In this document: in pieces, positions 25,630 to 35,158 of the stretch
Layout of the letters: each line of letters opens with the position of its first letter
How positions within the stretch are numbered: the stretch's first letter is position 1
Assembly: GCA_017453335.1 (NCBI GenBank)
Contig: JAFTKI010000037.1
Location: forward strand, 1-49,231
Source of the DNA: Clostridia bacterium
GTDB lineage: Bacteria > Bacillota_A > Clostridia > Oscillospirales > CAG-272
Direction of reading: 5' to 3'
Length of the DNA: 49,231 bases
Position numbers and translations under genes: made by a program
The notes under the pieces: model-generated
Told to the model about the DNA's origin: nothing
Databases searched by the model: none
What the model saw: only the letters and a program-made list of their open reading frames with translations

Positions 25630-26648
25630 TCATGGCATGGTATAATACACTTGGAAAAGCATCGGACACCGTGATCAGCACACGGGTTCGTTTGGCAAGA
25701 AATATCAACGGATATTGCTTTGATTCGCGCTTGGATGCCGCAGGTGCTAACGAGATCATCGAAAAGGTGGGCGTACCGCTTGAGGCATCGGGCTTTCGGA
25801 AGATCAATTTCGCGGATCTTTCCCCCGTTATGGCAACCTCTTATGTGGAGCGGCATTACGTAAGTCCCGAGTTTGCAACCAAGGAAGCTCCTCACGCGCT
25901 CTTTTTGCAGGAGCCCGCAGGGATCGCCGTGATGGTTTGCGAGGAAGACCATTTGCGTATCCAATCGATCTTGCCTGGGCTTGCCCTGGAGGAAGCTTAT
26001 AAGAATGCATCGCGTACCGAAAAGCGGCTGGACGAGGATTTTGATTTTGCTTACAGTGAAAAGCTTGGATACCTGACGCACTGCCCCACCAATCTTGGAA
26101 CGGGAATGCGCGCCTCCGTGATGATGTTCCTCCCTGCCCTGACACGCGGCGGATATATGGATGCCTTGGCAACGCAGCTCTCCAAGATCGGATTGACGGT
26201 TCGCGGTCTCTTTGGCGAAGGCAGCGGTTCGGCAGGCTGTATGTATCAGGTCTCCAATCAGATCACGCTTGGAATCACCGAGGAGGAAACCTTACGCAAG
26301 CTTGGAGAGGCAATCGTTCAGATCAACGAGAGTGAGCAAAGAGCGCGCAGAGCCATTACGGGTGAGCGGCTCGACCACTTGACAGACCATATTCTGAGAA
26401 GCGAAGGTCTGTTGAAATATGCATATATGATGACGTCGGCGGAATTCATCAAGCTGTTTGCCGACGTGCGATTTGGAATCGCTTTGGGAATTGTTACCGA
26501 TATCACCTACGAACAGCTCGGCACTCTCCTTGTGGAAGTGATGCCTGCAACGCTGACGCTCGGTGTGGAAAATTCCCCCAAAAATGAAATGGCACGGGAC
26601 AAGCTCCGTGCGCAAAAGATTCACGCAGTACTGCAGCCAAAGCAGTAA
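25626..26648 (+). CDS. mcsB: McsB protein arginine kinase
   Basis: The 340-residue guanido-kinase-fold protein phosphorylates arginines and so marks proteins for ClpCP. The nucleotide-binding STRVRLARNINGY motif is near the N-terminus. The substrate-loop cysteine is Cys153 in CPTNLGTGMR. A C-terminal RDKLRA sequence (324-329) matches the RDxxRA allosteric phospho-arginine pocket, so the self-activating form is expected. ATG 25626 is four bases after GGAGG; the ATG at 25632 is ten bases after it and is a possible alternative. Confidence 0.94.
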   Translation: MIMAWYNTLGKASDTVISTRVRLARNINGYCFDSRLDAAGANEIIEKVGVPLEASGFRKINFADLSPVMATSYVERHYVSPEFATKEAPHALFLQEPAGIAVMVCEEDHLRIQSILPGLALEEAYKNASRTEKRLDEDFDFAYSEKLGYLTHCPTNLGTGMRASVMMFLPALTRGGYMDALATQLSKIGLTVRGLFGEGSGSAGCMYQVSNQITLGITEEETLRKLGEAIVQINESEQRARRAITGERLDHLTDHILRSEGLLKYAYMMTSAEFIKLFADVRFGIALGIVTDITYEQLGTLLVEVMPATLTLGVENSPKNEMARDKLRAQKIHAVLQPKQ

Positions 26649-26652
26649 TGCA

Positions 26653-26670
26653 CGGTCGGAGCGCCGACCG
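26653..26670 (+). other. Intercistronic hairpin between mcsB and clpC
   Basis: CGGTCGG and CCGACCG form a perfect 7-bp GC-rich stem with loop AGCG, five bases after the mcsB stop and just before the clpC ribosome site (AAAGGAG). There is no U-tract. It may stabilise the clpC message after cleavage or tune clpC translation. Confidence 0.7.
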
Positions 26671-26688
26671 AGAAAGGAGAGTATCTCT

Positions 26689-29145
26689 ATGTCAACCCGT
26701 TTTACCGAAAAAGCACAAAACGTTTTGAACCTTTCCCTGCAGATCGCATCGGAAATGGGACACACCTATATTGGATCAGAGCATCTTTTGATGGCACTTC
26801 TTATGGAGGACAGCAGCGTTGCCGCGCACTTTTTAACCGAGGGCGGAGCGAATGCCGATAAAATCCAAAACGAGATCCTTCAAATGGCAGGCGCAGGCTC
26901 CAAGACCAACCTGTCTGCCGCCGATATGACACCGCGCACCAAAAGCATCATCGAAGCCTCCTTGTACGAGGCTCAGCGCAACGGTCAGAATTATATCGGG
27001 ACCGAGCATCTTTTGATGGCACTTCTGAACGAGCGCGACTGTGTTGCGGTTCGCGTTCTGGAGCAGTCGGGTGTATCGATCAACGATCTCCGCAGTGCGC
27101 TGTCAGCACATTTGGGAGCTTCCCCAAGCGATGGCGGCGACGGTGCAAAATTTGGAGAGAAAAGTAAAAGCGCGGGTGAAAAAAGCGGCTTGGATGCAAC
27201 TCCGACGCTCAAGAGCTTCGGGCGGGATCTGACAGAGCTTGCCAAAGCAGGAAAGATCGACCCTATCATCGGCAGAGATACCGAAACCGAGCGTGTGATC
27301 CAGATCCTGTCCCGCCGTACCAAAAACAATCCTTGTCTGATCGGTGAGCCGGGTGTTGGAAAGACCGCAGTTGTAGAAGGGCTTGCTCAGCGCGTTGTTG
27401 CGGGCAATATTCCTGAAAATTTGCGCGATAAAACGATCGTAACGCTTGATATTGCGTCTATGATCGCAGGTGCAAAGTATCGCGGTGAGTTTGAAGAACG
27501 CTTCAAAAAGGTGATGGAAGAGGTACGAAATCATCCCGAGATCATTCTGTTTATCGATGAGATCCACACCATTATCGGTGCGGGTGCCGCTGAAGGAGCG
27601 GTGGATGCCGCCAACATCATCAAGCCTGCCCTTGCACGAGGAGAGATGCAGGTGATCGGTGCTACCACAATTTCCGAATATCGCAAGCATATCGAAAAGG
27701 ACGCGGCATTGGAGCGGCGTTTTCAGTCGGTCACGGTTGGTGAGCCAACGCGCGAAGAAACGGTGTTGATCCTGAAGGGCTTGCGTGAAAAATATGAAGC
27801 GCACCACAAGCTGAAGATCGCAGACGATGCGATCGACGCGGCAGTTACCCTTTCCACGCGCTATATTGCCGACCGTTTCCTACCCGATAAGGCGATCGAC
27901 CTGGTTGACGAGGCGGCTTCCCGTTTGCGTATCAGCGCGCACACTTCCCCACCCGATCTGAAGGATATGGAAAATGAGATCCGTGCGCTTGGCGTTGAAA
28001 AAGAGGCGGCGATCTCCCGACAGGAATTTGAGGAAGCGGCACGCTTGCGCGATAAGGAGCAGGTGCTCAAGCAGGAATTCGAATCCAAAAAGACCGCATG
28101 GGAGCAAACGCAGAACGCGGCAGAATTAACGGTTCGTGCAACCGATATCGCCGATGTTGTGACGCAGTGGACGGGAATTCCCGTTAACCGCCTTTTGGAG
28201 GAGGAGAGCGAAAAGCTGTTGCACCTTGATGCCCTTCTCAAGGCTCGCGTGATCGGGCAGGACGATGCCGTAACTGCAGTAGCCCGCGCGATCCGCCGCG
28301 GCAGAATGGGCTTGAAGGATCCCAGGCGTCCCGTTGGTTCTTTCATTTTCTTAGGTCCTACGGGTATCGGTAAAACAGAGCTTGCCAAGGCATTGGCAGA
28401 GGTGATGTTTGGAAACGCCAACGCGATGGTTCGTCTTGATATGTCGGAATATATGGAAAAGCACAGTGTTTCCAAGCTGATCGGCTCCCCTCCCGGCTAT
28501 GTTGGCTTTGAGGAAGGCGGACAGCTTACCGAGCGGATCCGCCGCAAGCCCTATTCGGTGCTGTTGTTTGACGAGATCGAAAAAGCACATCCCGACGTGT
28601 TCAACATTTTGTTGCAGGTTCTGGAAGACGGAATTCTGACCGATTCGCAAGGCAGACAGGTGGATTTCCGCAACACGGTGATCATTCTGACCTCCAACGT
28701 TGGTGCCGCCGAGCTTTCTGCATCCAAAGCACTGGGCTTTACGGCAGAATCGGTCAAAAACGATGCGGAAGCACAAAAGACGAAGATGATGAACGCACTG
28801 AAAGGTACGTTCCGTCCCGAATTTTTGAACCGTATCGACGATATCATTGTATTCAACAGCTTAGCAACCGAGGATATTGAAAAGATCGCAGAGCTGATGC
28901 TTTGTGACGTGCAAAAGAGAGTTGCGGAGCTTGGAATCAAGATCAGCTTTGAGCCTGCGGTAGCATCCTTGTTGGCTTGTAAGGGATATGACTCCGCATA
29001 CGGCGCACGCCCATTGCGTCGTGCGGTCGTCCGAATGGTAGAGGATGCGCTTTCCAGTGAGATGCTGGAAGGCAGAATCCAATCGGGAGATCGGATCGTT
29101 GCCGGTGTACGGGATGAAGCGGTGATTTTCAAAAAGGCAGAGTAA
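26689..29145 (+). CDS. clpC: ClpC AAA+ unfoldase
   Basis: The 818-residue Hsp100 protein starts at ATG 26689 ([13 protein letters not shown]), after AAAGGAG. An in-frame extension to 26563 would run back into mcsB and is rejected. Domains are a double Clp repeat (about 1-145), AAA1 with Walker A lysine 225 and the [13 protein letters not shown]alker B, a middle domain with a UVR-like [13 protein letters not shown] (about 445-457) that distinguishes ClpC from ClpB by its short length, and AAA2 with Walker A lysine 562, [11 protein letters not shown] and the pore loop GYVG. It unfolds substrates for ClpP and acts with McsA and McsB. Confidence 0.96.
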   Translation: MSTRFTEKAQNVLNLSLQIASEMGHTYIGSEHLLMALLMEDSSVAAHFLTEGGANADKIQNEILQMAGAGSKTNLSAADMTPRTKSIIEASLYEAQRNGQNYIGTEHLLMALLNERDCVAVRVLEQSGVSINDLRSALSAHLGASPSDGGDGAKFGEKSKSAGEKSGLDATPTLKSFGRDLTELAKAGKIDPIIGRDTETERVIQILSRRTKNNPCLIGEPGVGKTAVVEGLAQRVVAGNIPENLRDKTIVTLDIASMIAGAKYRGEFEERFKKVMEEVRNHPEIILFIDEIHTIIGAGAAEGAVDAANIIKPALARGEMQVIGATTISEYRKHIEKDAALERRFQSVTVGEPTREETVLILKGLREKYEAHHKLKIADDAIDAAVTLSTRYIADRFLPDKAIDLVDEAASRLRISAHTSPPDLKDMENEIRALGVEKEAAISRQEFEEAARLRDKEQVLKQEFESKKTAWEQTQNAAELTVRATDIADVVTQWTGIPVNRLLEEESEKLLHLDALLKARVIGQDDAVTAVARAIRRGRMGLKDPRRPVGSFIFLGPTGIGKTELAKALAEVMFGNANAMVRLDMSEYMEKHSVSKLIGSPPGYVGFEEGGQLTERIRRKPYSVLLFDEIEKAHPDVFNILLQVLEDGILTDSQGRQVDFRNTVIILTSNVGAAELSASKALGFTAESVKNDAEAQKTKMMNALKGTFRPEFLNRIDDIIVFNSLATEDIEKIAELMLCDVQKRVAELGIKISFEPAVASLLACKGYDSAYGARPLRRAVVRMVEDALSSEMLEGRIQSGDRIVAGVRDEAVIFKKAE

Positions 29146-29152
29146 TAACACC

Positions 29153-29196
29153 AGAGCAAGAACGGGAGGGCCCCTTCCATTCTTGCTCTTTATTTT
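29153..29196 (+). terminator. Terminator of the ctsR-clpC operon
   Basis: AGAGCAAGAA (29153-29162) pairs with TTCTTGCTCT (29180-29189), with extra G/C pairs inside, followed by a T-rich run. Confidence 0.92.
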
Positions 29197-29229
29197 TTAT
29201 AAAAACAGTAACTTTTTTTGCCGAACTAC

Positions 29230-29258
29230 TCGCCAAAAACAAATTTGTATGGTATAAT
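29230..29258 (+). promoter_or_regulatory. Probable promoter of the glucosaminidase gene
   Basis: TATAAT at 29253-29258, with TCGCCA (4 of 6 matches to TTGACA) at 17-bp spacing. Confidence 0.55.
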
Positions 29259-29299
29259 AAAGTTATCATCAAACCAACAAAACAAAGGAGGCGAAATCA

Positions 29300-31480
29300 A
29301 TGCACCACAAAATAGAAACATTAAAGAACTGGATATTGCCATCGCTTTTGATCCTCCTTGTTTTAACGGTCTTGATCACGCAGCTTGTCTTTCCCACAAG
29401 TGGAAGTGAGCGGTTCTTCTCGGGCGAAGCCGAGACTTACTTTCAGGCTTTGCAAAAGGCGGGGTTCCCAAAGGATTACGCCGCGGCATTGACCGAGCTG
29501 CATCTGTTGCATCCCACCTGGACGTTTTCACCCCTCCTTGTTACCGAGCAGGAATCGCAATATACATGGAATTATGTGATCGACCAAGAAATGGAGGATC
29601 CCGAGAATAATATTATTTATTCCTCCGATACATACAGCGCTTACCATCATCCTACCAATCGCGAGTTGTACGATTCGGGACACTATCAGGTTTCCCGTGC
29701 GGCGCTGGAATACTTTATGGATCCGCGAAACTTCTTGAATGAAACCGATATTTTTCAGTTTTATTCGCTTTCGGGATACACGCAGAATTCCTACAACAGT
29801 GTGCAATCGATTCTGAACGGAACCTTTATGGAAACCGCAGTTTTGGAGAACGGGATGACCTACGCGCAATATTTTGTGCATCTTGGAGAGCTTTTTGATA
29901 TCAACCCGATCTTCCTTGCCGCAAAGGTCCGCCAGGAGCAAGGTGTCAGCGGTACTTCCCCGTTGATTTCGGGGGAATGCGGAGACACGCTGGTTGAATT
30001 GGCAACCTCTGCGAGTTATTCCTCTGCCGAGCTTCGCGCCTTCAACGGATATTACAATTACTTCAATATCAATGCAACGGGAAAAGGCAGCTTTGAGATC
30101 TATCTCAACGCCATGAAGTATGCAAAAAACAAAGGCAGTGCAAGTATGGCAGATGTTTGGGGAGAAACCGGTGCATGGAATACCCGCTGGAAAGCCCTTT
30201 ACGGAGGAGCATCGTTCCTTGCAAACAACTATATCGGACGTTATCAATCCACCGTTTATCTGCAGAAGTTCAACGTAGACAGCCGCGCAGATAACAACTT
30301 TGCCCATCAATACATGGCTACAGTTCATGGGGCGCTCGGCGAAGCAAAATTGCTGTTTCAATCCTTTACGACCCTGGATTTGTTGGATCACGCGGCACAT
30401 TTTGTGATTCCTGTTTACGAAGGTATGCCAGAAAACCCGTGTGCCGATCCTGCGGGCGGCGCTTGCGCACAAACCGTACAGGCAACGAAGCGCTATCAAT
30501 ACCAAACCGAAATGACCAAGCCTTCCCGTTATTCTGTCTCCAATGATGCGATTTATATGGAAACCGAGGTATACAGCGGAGAATCGGTTGACATAAAAGG
30601 CAATGTTTCTCACCACGACTATGCGATGGATGGATTGTCTTATTCCTGGGACGGCGGCGAATGGTTACAGGCAACAAGCGGAAATTCTTTGAAAAAGAGC
30701 TTTGTTTGTGATTTTTCGGAAAATTCCACGCATATACTGGTAATACGCGGAACGGCATCCTACGAATCAACCGCAAAAACAACGATTCGAACCAATTTTC
30801 TGTATGCGGTCATTTACGTTCACGTGATTCCCCGCCCCAATGTAGTTTTGACTTATCAAACGGGAAACGAGAAAACCGAAGAAAAGCATCCGTACGGGAG
30901 TCTCGTTCGCCTTTCCGATTCCGAGCTTGACGGTTTTGTGGGGTGGAGCGGCTCGGACGGCAGTTTTCTGCCATCTGATGCAGAGGTGGAATTGAAACAA
31001 GACATGACCTTCTCCGCTGTTACCTGTGATATATTGCATTTGGACGGTGCCGCATTGGTCGCATACGGTCAATCTCCGCGTCTGCGATTTTCGGCGGCAA
31101 TGAAAAAAGAGGATTACGATCGGTTATGCGAGCTTTCCGATGCTCCCATCAGCTACACTGTAAAATTGCAAGAAAACAGACAGGAAGTGGTTTTGGTTCT
31201 TTCCGACGTTGCCGCGAACTTTACAATGGACGAAGCCGAATGGGTTCGTCTTGATGCTCTTACCGCACCTCTTAAGGAAAGTGCTTATCAAAACAGCTTT
31301 TCCGCATCTTTTGGTCTCAATCTCCGTTATACAAACGGCACAAAGTCTACACTGCCTGCAGGCGGTGCTGTTTCCGTGCGGTCTGCAAAGCAAGTCGCCG
31401 AAGCCGCTCTTGCCGACAAGACCGTGGCATATTCCCCCTCATTGCTGACTCTTCTTCGTTCTGTAGCAGAAAAAGCTTGA
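29300..31480 (+). CDS. Membrane-anchored N-acetylglucosaminidase (cell-wall hydrolase)
   Basis: The 726-residue product starts at ATG 29300 after AAGGAGG. One N-terminal membrane helix (about 11-32) places the rest outside. Residues about 45-350 match the glucosaminidase domain of the LytG/SagB kind: ALTELHLLHPTWTFSP, then the likely catalytic Glu213 in AAKVRQEQGVSG, then FNGYYNYFNINATG. The remaining 370 residues are beta-rich and include repeated Ig-like stretches (about 420-520) and a segment, LDGFVGWSGSDGSF, that resembles bacterial repeat domains. Such enzymes trim glycan strands in peptidoglycan. The D-amino-acid transaminase gene follows after 20 bp. Confidence 0.82.
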   Translation: MHHKIETLKNWILPSLLILLVLTVLITQLVFPTSGSERFFSGEAETYFQALQKAGFPKDYAAALTELHLLHPTWTFSPLLVTEQESQYTWNYVIDQEMEDPENNIIYSSDTYSAYHHPTNRELYDSGHYQVSRAALEYFMDPRNFLNETDIFQFYSLSGYTQNSYNSVQSILNGTFMETAVLENGMTYAQYFVHLGELFDINPIFLAAKVRQEQGVSGTSPLISGECGDTLVELATSASYSSAELRAFNGYYNYFNINATGKGSFEIYLNAMKYAKNKGSASMADVWGETGAWNTRWKALYGGASFLANNYIGRYQSTVYLQKFNVDSRADNNFAHQYMATVHGALGEAKLLFQSFTTLDLLDHAAHFVIPVYEGMPENPCADPAGGACAQTVQATKRYQYQTEMTKPSRYSVSNDAIYMETEVYSGESVDIKGNVSHHDYAMDGLSYSWDGGEWLQATSGNSLKKSFVCDFSENSTHILVIRGTASYESTAKTTIRTNFLYAVIYVHVIPRPNVVLTYQTGNEKTEEKHPYGSLVRLSDSELDGFVGWSGSDGSFLPSDAEVELKQDMTFSAVTCDILHLDGAALVAYGQSPRLRFSAAMKKEDYDRLCELSDAPISYTVKLQENRQEVVLVLSDVAANFTMDEAEWVRLDALTAPLKESAYQNSFSASFGLNLRYTNGTKSTLPAGGAVSVRSAKQVAEAALADKTVAYSPSLLTLLRSVAEKA

Positions 31481-31500
31481 TTTGAAAGGAACACTTTTAC

Positions 31501-32343
31501 ATGATGAAAACCCTTGGTTACTATAACGGCGAAATCGATGAGCTTGACCGTGTTCGCGTCCCGATGCTGGATCGGGCATGCTATTTCGGGGACGGCGTTT
31601 ATGACGTTACTTACAGCCGGAATTACCGTATTTATGCTTTAGAGGAGCATGTGGAGCGATTCTTCCAAAGTGCCGCACAGCTGAAAATCACCCCTCCGCT
31701 TGACAAAGCCGCACTTTGCCGTTTGCTGTGTGATCTGCTCCAACGTATGGACTGCGGCAATCAGTGGGTCTATTTTCAACTCAGCCGAGCGACCGCGCAT
31801 CGCTCACACGCATTTCCCGATGAAACAACCGCAAATCTCTGGATCATGATGAAGCCTGCCGAGATACGCGATACCTATCGCCCGATGCGCTGTATCACAC
31901 TGGAAGACACGCGCTTTTACCACTGTAACATCAAAACGCTGAACCTGCTTCCCAACGTGTTGGCAACCCAGGCAACCGTGGAAGCGAGGGTAGATGAAGC
32001 CATTCTGCACCGCGGGGACGTGGTTACCGAATGTGCTCACTCCAACCTATCGATCCTCAAGAACGGAACCTTGATCACGCATCCTGCCGACAATCTGATC
32101 CTTGCGGGAACGGGACGCGCACATCTGTTGCAATATTGCAGAACATTCGGTATTCCGATCGAAGAGAAAGACTACACCTTGTCCGAATTGTTTGATGCCG
32201 ATGAAATACTTGTGACCTCCGCCTCTGCCCTTTGTATGCGTGTGTTGGAAATTGACGGCAGATCGGTTGGCGGACGCGATGGCGAGACCGTAAAGAAGCT
32301 CCAGGACGCACTGCTGGATGATTTTTTGAGGAATACCGATTGA
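31501..32343 (+). CDS. dat: Class IV aminotransferase, probable D-alanine aminotransferase
   Basis: The 280-residue PLP enzyme has its Schiff-base Lys145 in HCNIKTLNLLPNV, at the same position as in Bacillus D-amino-acid transaminase. HRSHAFPD is the family stretch that binds the substrate carboxylate, and TGTGRAHLL and SASALCMRVLEIDG are phosphate and substrate loops. The spacing favours the D-amino acid enzyme over branched-chain transaminase or aminodeoxychorismate lyase. It interconverts D-alanine and D-glutamate, which are peptidoglycan building blocks, and that fits the upstream cell-wall hydrolase in the same unit. Confidence 0.85.
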   Translation: MMKTLGYYNGEIDELDRVRVPMLDRACYFGDGVYDVTYSRNYRIYALEEHVERFFQSAAQLKITPPLDKAALCRLLCDLLQRMDCGNQWVYFQLSRATAHRSHAFPDETTANLWIMMKPAEIRDTYRPMRCITLEDTRFYHCNIKTLNLLPNVLATQATVEARVDEAILHRGDVVTECAHSNLSILKNGTLITHPADNLILAGTGRAHLLQYCRTFGIPIEEKDYTLSELFDADEILVTSASALCMRVLEIDGRSVGGRDGETVKKLQDALLDDFLRNTD

Positions 32344-32344
32344 A

Positions 32345-32394
32345 AAGAAAAAGAACCCGTTTGCTCATCAAGCATCTGGGTCTTTTTCTTTTGT
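32345..32394. terminator. Terminator between convergent genes, overlapping the 3' end of the minus gene
   Basis: AGAAAAAGAACCC on the left pairs with GGGTCTTTTTCTTT on the right. The T-rich right side terminates the plus unit. The last codons and the stop (32368-32370) of the minus gene lie inside it. Confidence 0.8.
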
Positions 32395-33288
32395 AACAAT
32401 CGAGAACGTGCGGATCTCTTGCGGATCGGTCTCGTATAAAAATAACCGTCCGATGGGATATGCAGAAGCGATGGACGGCAGATCAAGCTCTGATTTTAGG
32501 GCGGTTGACGGAACACCCAACCGTATATCCATACAGTGAGACTGTTTGGCAAACGCTAAAAATGCTTGCAGGTCTTGCATGGTTTGAACCGATAAAATGA
32601 GAGACGGAAGTGCCAAAGCCTTTTCCAGTTGTTGCAGGTGGGTGCAAAGAAGTTCCGCTTCATGTCGATTGGCTTCGACTACGAGCGTCTTGTTCTCTTG
32701 ATAACAAGCGATACACAAAAATCGCAATAATTGCGCCGACAGAATTCGGTTATCTCCCTTGGATCGCAAAGCAAGATCAACGTGATAGAGCGACGGCGTT
32801 TTCTCGGGAAGATCAACAGATAGCTTGATGCAGTCGCAGGAAGATGCCTTTTTCCAAGAATCGTTCAATTCCCTTTTCCATGAATTCCAATCACGCGCCT
32901 CTGTCAGTCGCCAAGAGGTAGCATCTATCACAGGATATACGCCGTTTTCTTTCCATGAATAAGAAAGTGAGAAGCATAAATTGCTTTCAGGATTTGCAAG
33001 CAACTCGGCAGATAAAGCCGTTCTTTCCAGAAAGTCCGAGCTTTGCATCCAAATTGATTCGGCATTCGGCGATTGGGGTGAATAGTCAACCTGCATCAGG
33101 TCAAACAGCCGACACAGAAAAGGCAGAAAGGAATGTCCCTGCAAAAGAGGCAGTGCGCGGCAAACCGCTTGGAAATAGGTATAGTCGGATGCCTTTTCTC
33201 CAATCACATCTTGCGATTCCCCACACAGGCGCAACAAGCACGTCAGCTCGTCGCTCCGAATCAATTCTGTGATATTGGTCACCGTCAT
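32368..33288 (-). CDS. Unassigned 306-residue protein
   Basis: ATG 33288 follows AAGGAGGG with six bases between. No signal peptide or membrane helix is seen. The second half alternates hydrophobic strands and amphipathic helices (DCIKLSVDLP, YHVDLALRS, LRFLCIACYQENKTLVVEA, LPSLILSVQTMQDLQAFLAFA, HCMDIRLGVPS) in a way that suggests a beta/alpha barrel, but I find no catalytic signature and cannot name a family. The first 110 residues are helical. It is a single-gene unit with its own promoter and converges on the transaminase unit. Confidence 0.72.
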   Translation of the reverse strand: MTVTNITELIRSDELTCLLRLCGESQDVIGEKASDYTYFQAVCRALPLLQGHSFLPFLCRLFDLMQVDYSPQSPNAESIWMQSSDFLERTALSAELLANPESNLCFSLSYSWKENGVYPVIDATSWRLTEARDWNSWKRELNDSWKKASSCDCIKLSVDLPEKTPSLYHVDLALRSKGDNRILSAQLLRFLCIACYQENKTLVVEANRHEAELLCTHLQQLEKALALPSLILSVQTMQDLQAFLAFAKQSHCMDIRLGVPSTALKSELDLPSIASAYPIGRLFLYETDPQEIRTFSIVTKEKDPDA

Positions 33289-33311
33289 GCATATCCCTCC
33301 TTTCCAAACCT

Positions 33312-33340
33312 ATTTTACCACAGGTTCGTTCATTCGTCAA
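33312..33340 (-). promoter_or_regulatory. Promoter of the 306-residue protein gene
   Basis: TTGACG, 17 bp, TAAAAT on the minus strand. Confidence 0.78.
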
Positions 33341-33388
33341 TAAAATCGTTTATTTTTTTCCCAAATTGCAAATTTTTTGTGGATTGTA

Positions 33389-33417
33389 TAGACGAATCCT
33401 ATTTTTTATGGTATACT
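33389..33417 (+). promoter_or_regulatory. Promoter of the MutS-like gene
   Basis: TAGACG (33389-33394), 17 bp, TATACT (33412-33417), with TG one base before the -10, i.e. an extended -10. Confidence 0.72.
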
Positions 33418-33452
33418 GATATGAATCACACGGAAAGGATCTGCAAAATCAC

Positions 33453-35063
33453 ATGGATTTTAATGAGTTCAGCTTAATTTATACTACCGAAGCCCTGAAA
33501 AAAGTGCGCGACGGATCTGTCACGCCCCCCGATATCGATCTGTTTACGCTGCAGGAATTGGGGCTTCTGGAGGTTTTTAACCTAAAAAACGGAGATCTTT
33601 CGGAATTTATTACGATGGATGCCGAAACCATTCGTTATCGGATGGCAACCTTCGATGATATGCTGGAGTCCCCGGAGCTTACCGAATTGCTCAATAAATT
33701 GGTTCCCATATTAAATGATATCATGGAGTTGCGCCGTTTGGAGTCGGATAGCGGAGATACCGACGATTACCTTTCCAGCATCACGGAAATCGAGCTTTAC
33801 GTTTCCAGCGTGCGTGTTCTTCACAACGGTCTTTCAAGTATAAAGGATCGCTTGAAAAGCCCCGCTTTCGTATCGCTGGCGCAACTGGTTACCGACCTTG
33901 CCGAAAGCGATTACTACCGCGAGCTAAATCAAAAGCTGGAGGAACTGACACATCGTGTGCGAGAAATCAAGAGCGTGACCATCGGTGTCAATCTGGATGC
34001 ACAGCTTCGCCCAAGCTCTGCCGGTGTTCTTTCCGTCAATTCCGAGTCTTTTAAATCGGGAGACGTGTTGGATAAGATCCTTCGTATGAGCTTTAAAAAC
34101 GATGAATACACCTGTATTGCAAATCTTGTTCCCTTTGGAAAGAAGCAATCCGAAAATCAAAAAATGGCGCTTTCGCTGGCATTCAACAGCGCGATCAATG
34201 ATGTTTATAAGGCTTCCCTGCGCTCTTGGAAAAAAATCGTTCAGACTTATGTTCTGGAGAATACCGAATTCTTGCTGAATCTGATGCCTGAATTTGAGTT
34301 TTTGGTACGGGGAACCCAGCTTCTGAAGGCGTTGCAGGAAAAAGGCTGTCCGCTCTCGATCCCCGAGATCCGTCCGATGGAGGAGCGCGCCTTTTCCGCA
34401 AAAGAGCTCTACAATCCTTGTGTTGCATTGAAAATCGATGACGAGATCGTTCCCAATGATCTTGTATTTGATGAGAATGCAACCATCTACGTCCTCACAG
34501 GTCCCAACCGCGGCGGTAAATCGGTAATCACCTGCGCGCTCGGTCTGGCACAGGTCATGATGCAGCTTGGCATGTATGTTCCCGCGCAATCTGCAATCCT
34601 GTCGCCCGTGGACGGCATTTACACGCATTTTCCCACCGGTGCTGAGGATACCATTGACAAAGGGCGTCTTGGCGAGGAATGTGCTCGTCTTGGAGAGATC
34701 TTTGACTACGTTACAAAAAACAGCCTTGTGCTGTTGGATGAATCGCTTTCCTCAACAGGCAGCTATGAGGCATCTTATATCGCCGCTGAGGTGCTTGGAG
34801 GCCTTGCACACGTTGGTTGCCGTTGTCTCTTCTCCACTCACCTTCACGAGCTGGCTGCCGATATCGATCAAATCAATCAACGTTCAAGAAACAGCGGCGG
34901 TGCTTTGATTGATACACTGGTTGCAGGCATCGAAGGAGACGGTAAGCGTTCGTTCCAGATCTGCCGTGCCAAGCCCGACGGAAAGAGTTATGCAAGAGAT
35001 ATTGCCGAAAGCTATGGACTCACATACGAAAAAATATTGACACATTTGTCCGATCAATCATAA
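33453..35063 (+). CDS. MutS-like ATPase without mismatch-recognition or Smr domain
   Basis: The 536-residue product has the MutS C-terminal ATPase: Walker A GPNRGGKSV (Lys356), a TGAEDTIDKGRLGEECARL signature loop, Walker B LVLLDESLSSTGSYE (Asp429-Glu430) and STHLHELA. The preceding 340 residues are helical and match the core/clamp region. The Phe-x-Glu mismatch-reading domain of MutS1 is absent, as is the Smr nuclease of MutS2. Walker A has Arg where MutS has Met, and the usual GRGTS after Walker B reads SLSSTGS, so it belongs to one of the divergent MutS-like families of unknown role. It is a single-gene unit. Confidence 0.82.
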   Translation: MDFNEFSLIYTTEALKKVRDGSVTPPDIDLFTLQELGLLEVFNLKNGDLSEFITMDAETIRYRMATFDDMLESPELTELLNKLVPILNDIMELRRLESDSGDTDDYLSSITEIELYVSSVRVLHNGLSSIKDRLKSPAFVSLAQLVTDLAESDYYRELNQKLEELTHRVREIKSVTIGVNLDAQLRPSSAGVLSVNSESFKSGDVLDKILRMSFKNDEYTCIANLVPFGKKQSENQKMALSLAFNSAINDVYKASLRSWKKIVQTYVLENTEFLLNLMPEFEFLVRGTQLLKALQEKGCPLSIPEIRPMEERAFSAKELYNPCVALKIDDEIVPNDLVFDENATIYVLTGPNRGGKSVITCALGLAQVMMQLGMYVPAQSAILSPVDGIYTHFPTGAEDTIDKGRLGEECARLGEIFDYVTKNSLVLLDESLSSTGSYEASYIAAEVLGGLAHVGCRCLFSTHLHELAADIDQINQRSRNSGGALIDTLVAGIEGDGKRSFQICRAKPDGKSYARDIAESYGLTYEKILTHLSDQS

Positions 35064-35068
35064 TGAAC

Positions 35069-35104
35069 AAGACGGAGCTTTACACAAAGGTTCCGTCTTT
35101 ATAA
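35069..35104 (+). terminator. First terminator after the MutS-like gene
   Basis: AAGACGGA (35069-35076) pairs with TCCGTCTT (35092-35099), with CTTT/AAAG inside. The T-run is short. Confidence 0.65.
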
Positions 35105-35146
35105 CAAAAAGAACCGACAGCAAATGCCCTCGGTTCTTTTTGTTAT
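35101..35146. terminator. Perfect 17-bp palindromic bidirectional terminator
   Basis: The arms at 35101-35117 and 35130-35146 are exact complements, with a 12-nt loop. A5 on the left and T5 on the right let it stop transcription from both convergent genes. Confidence 0.9.
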
Positions 35147-35158
35147 ATGTATAGGAAA

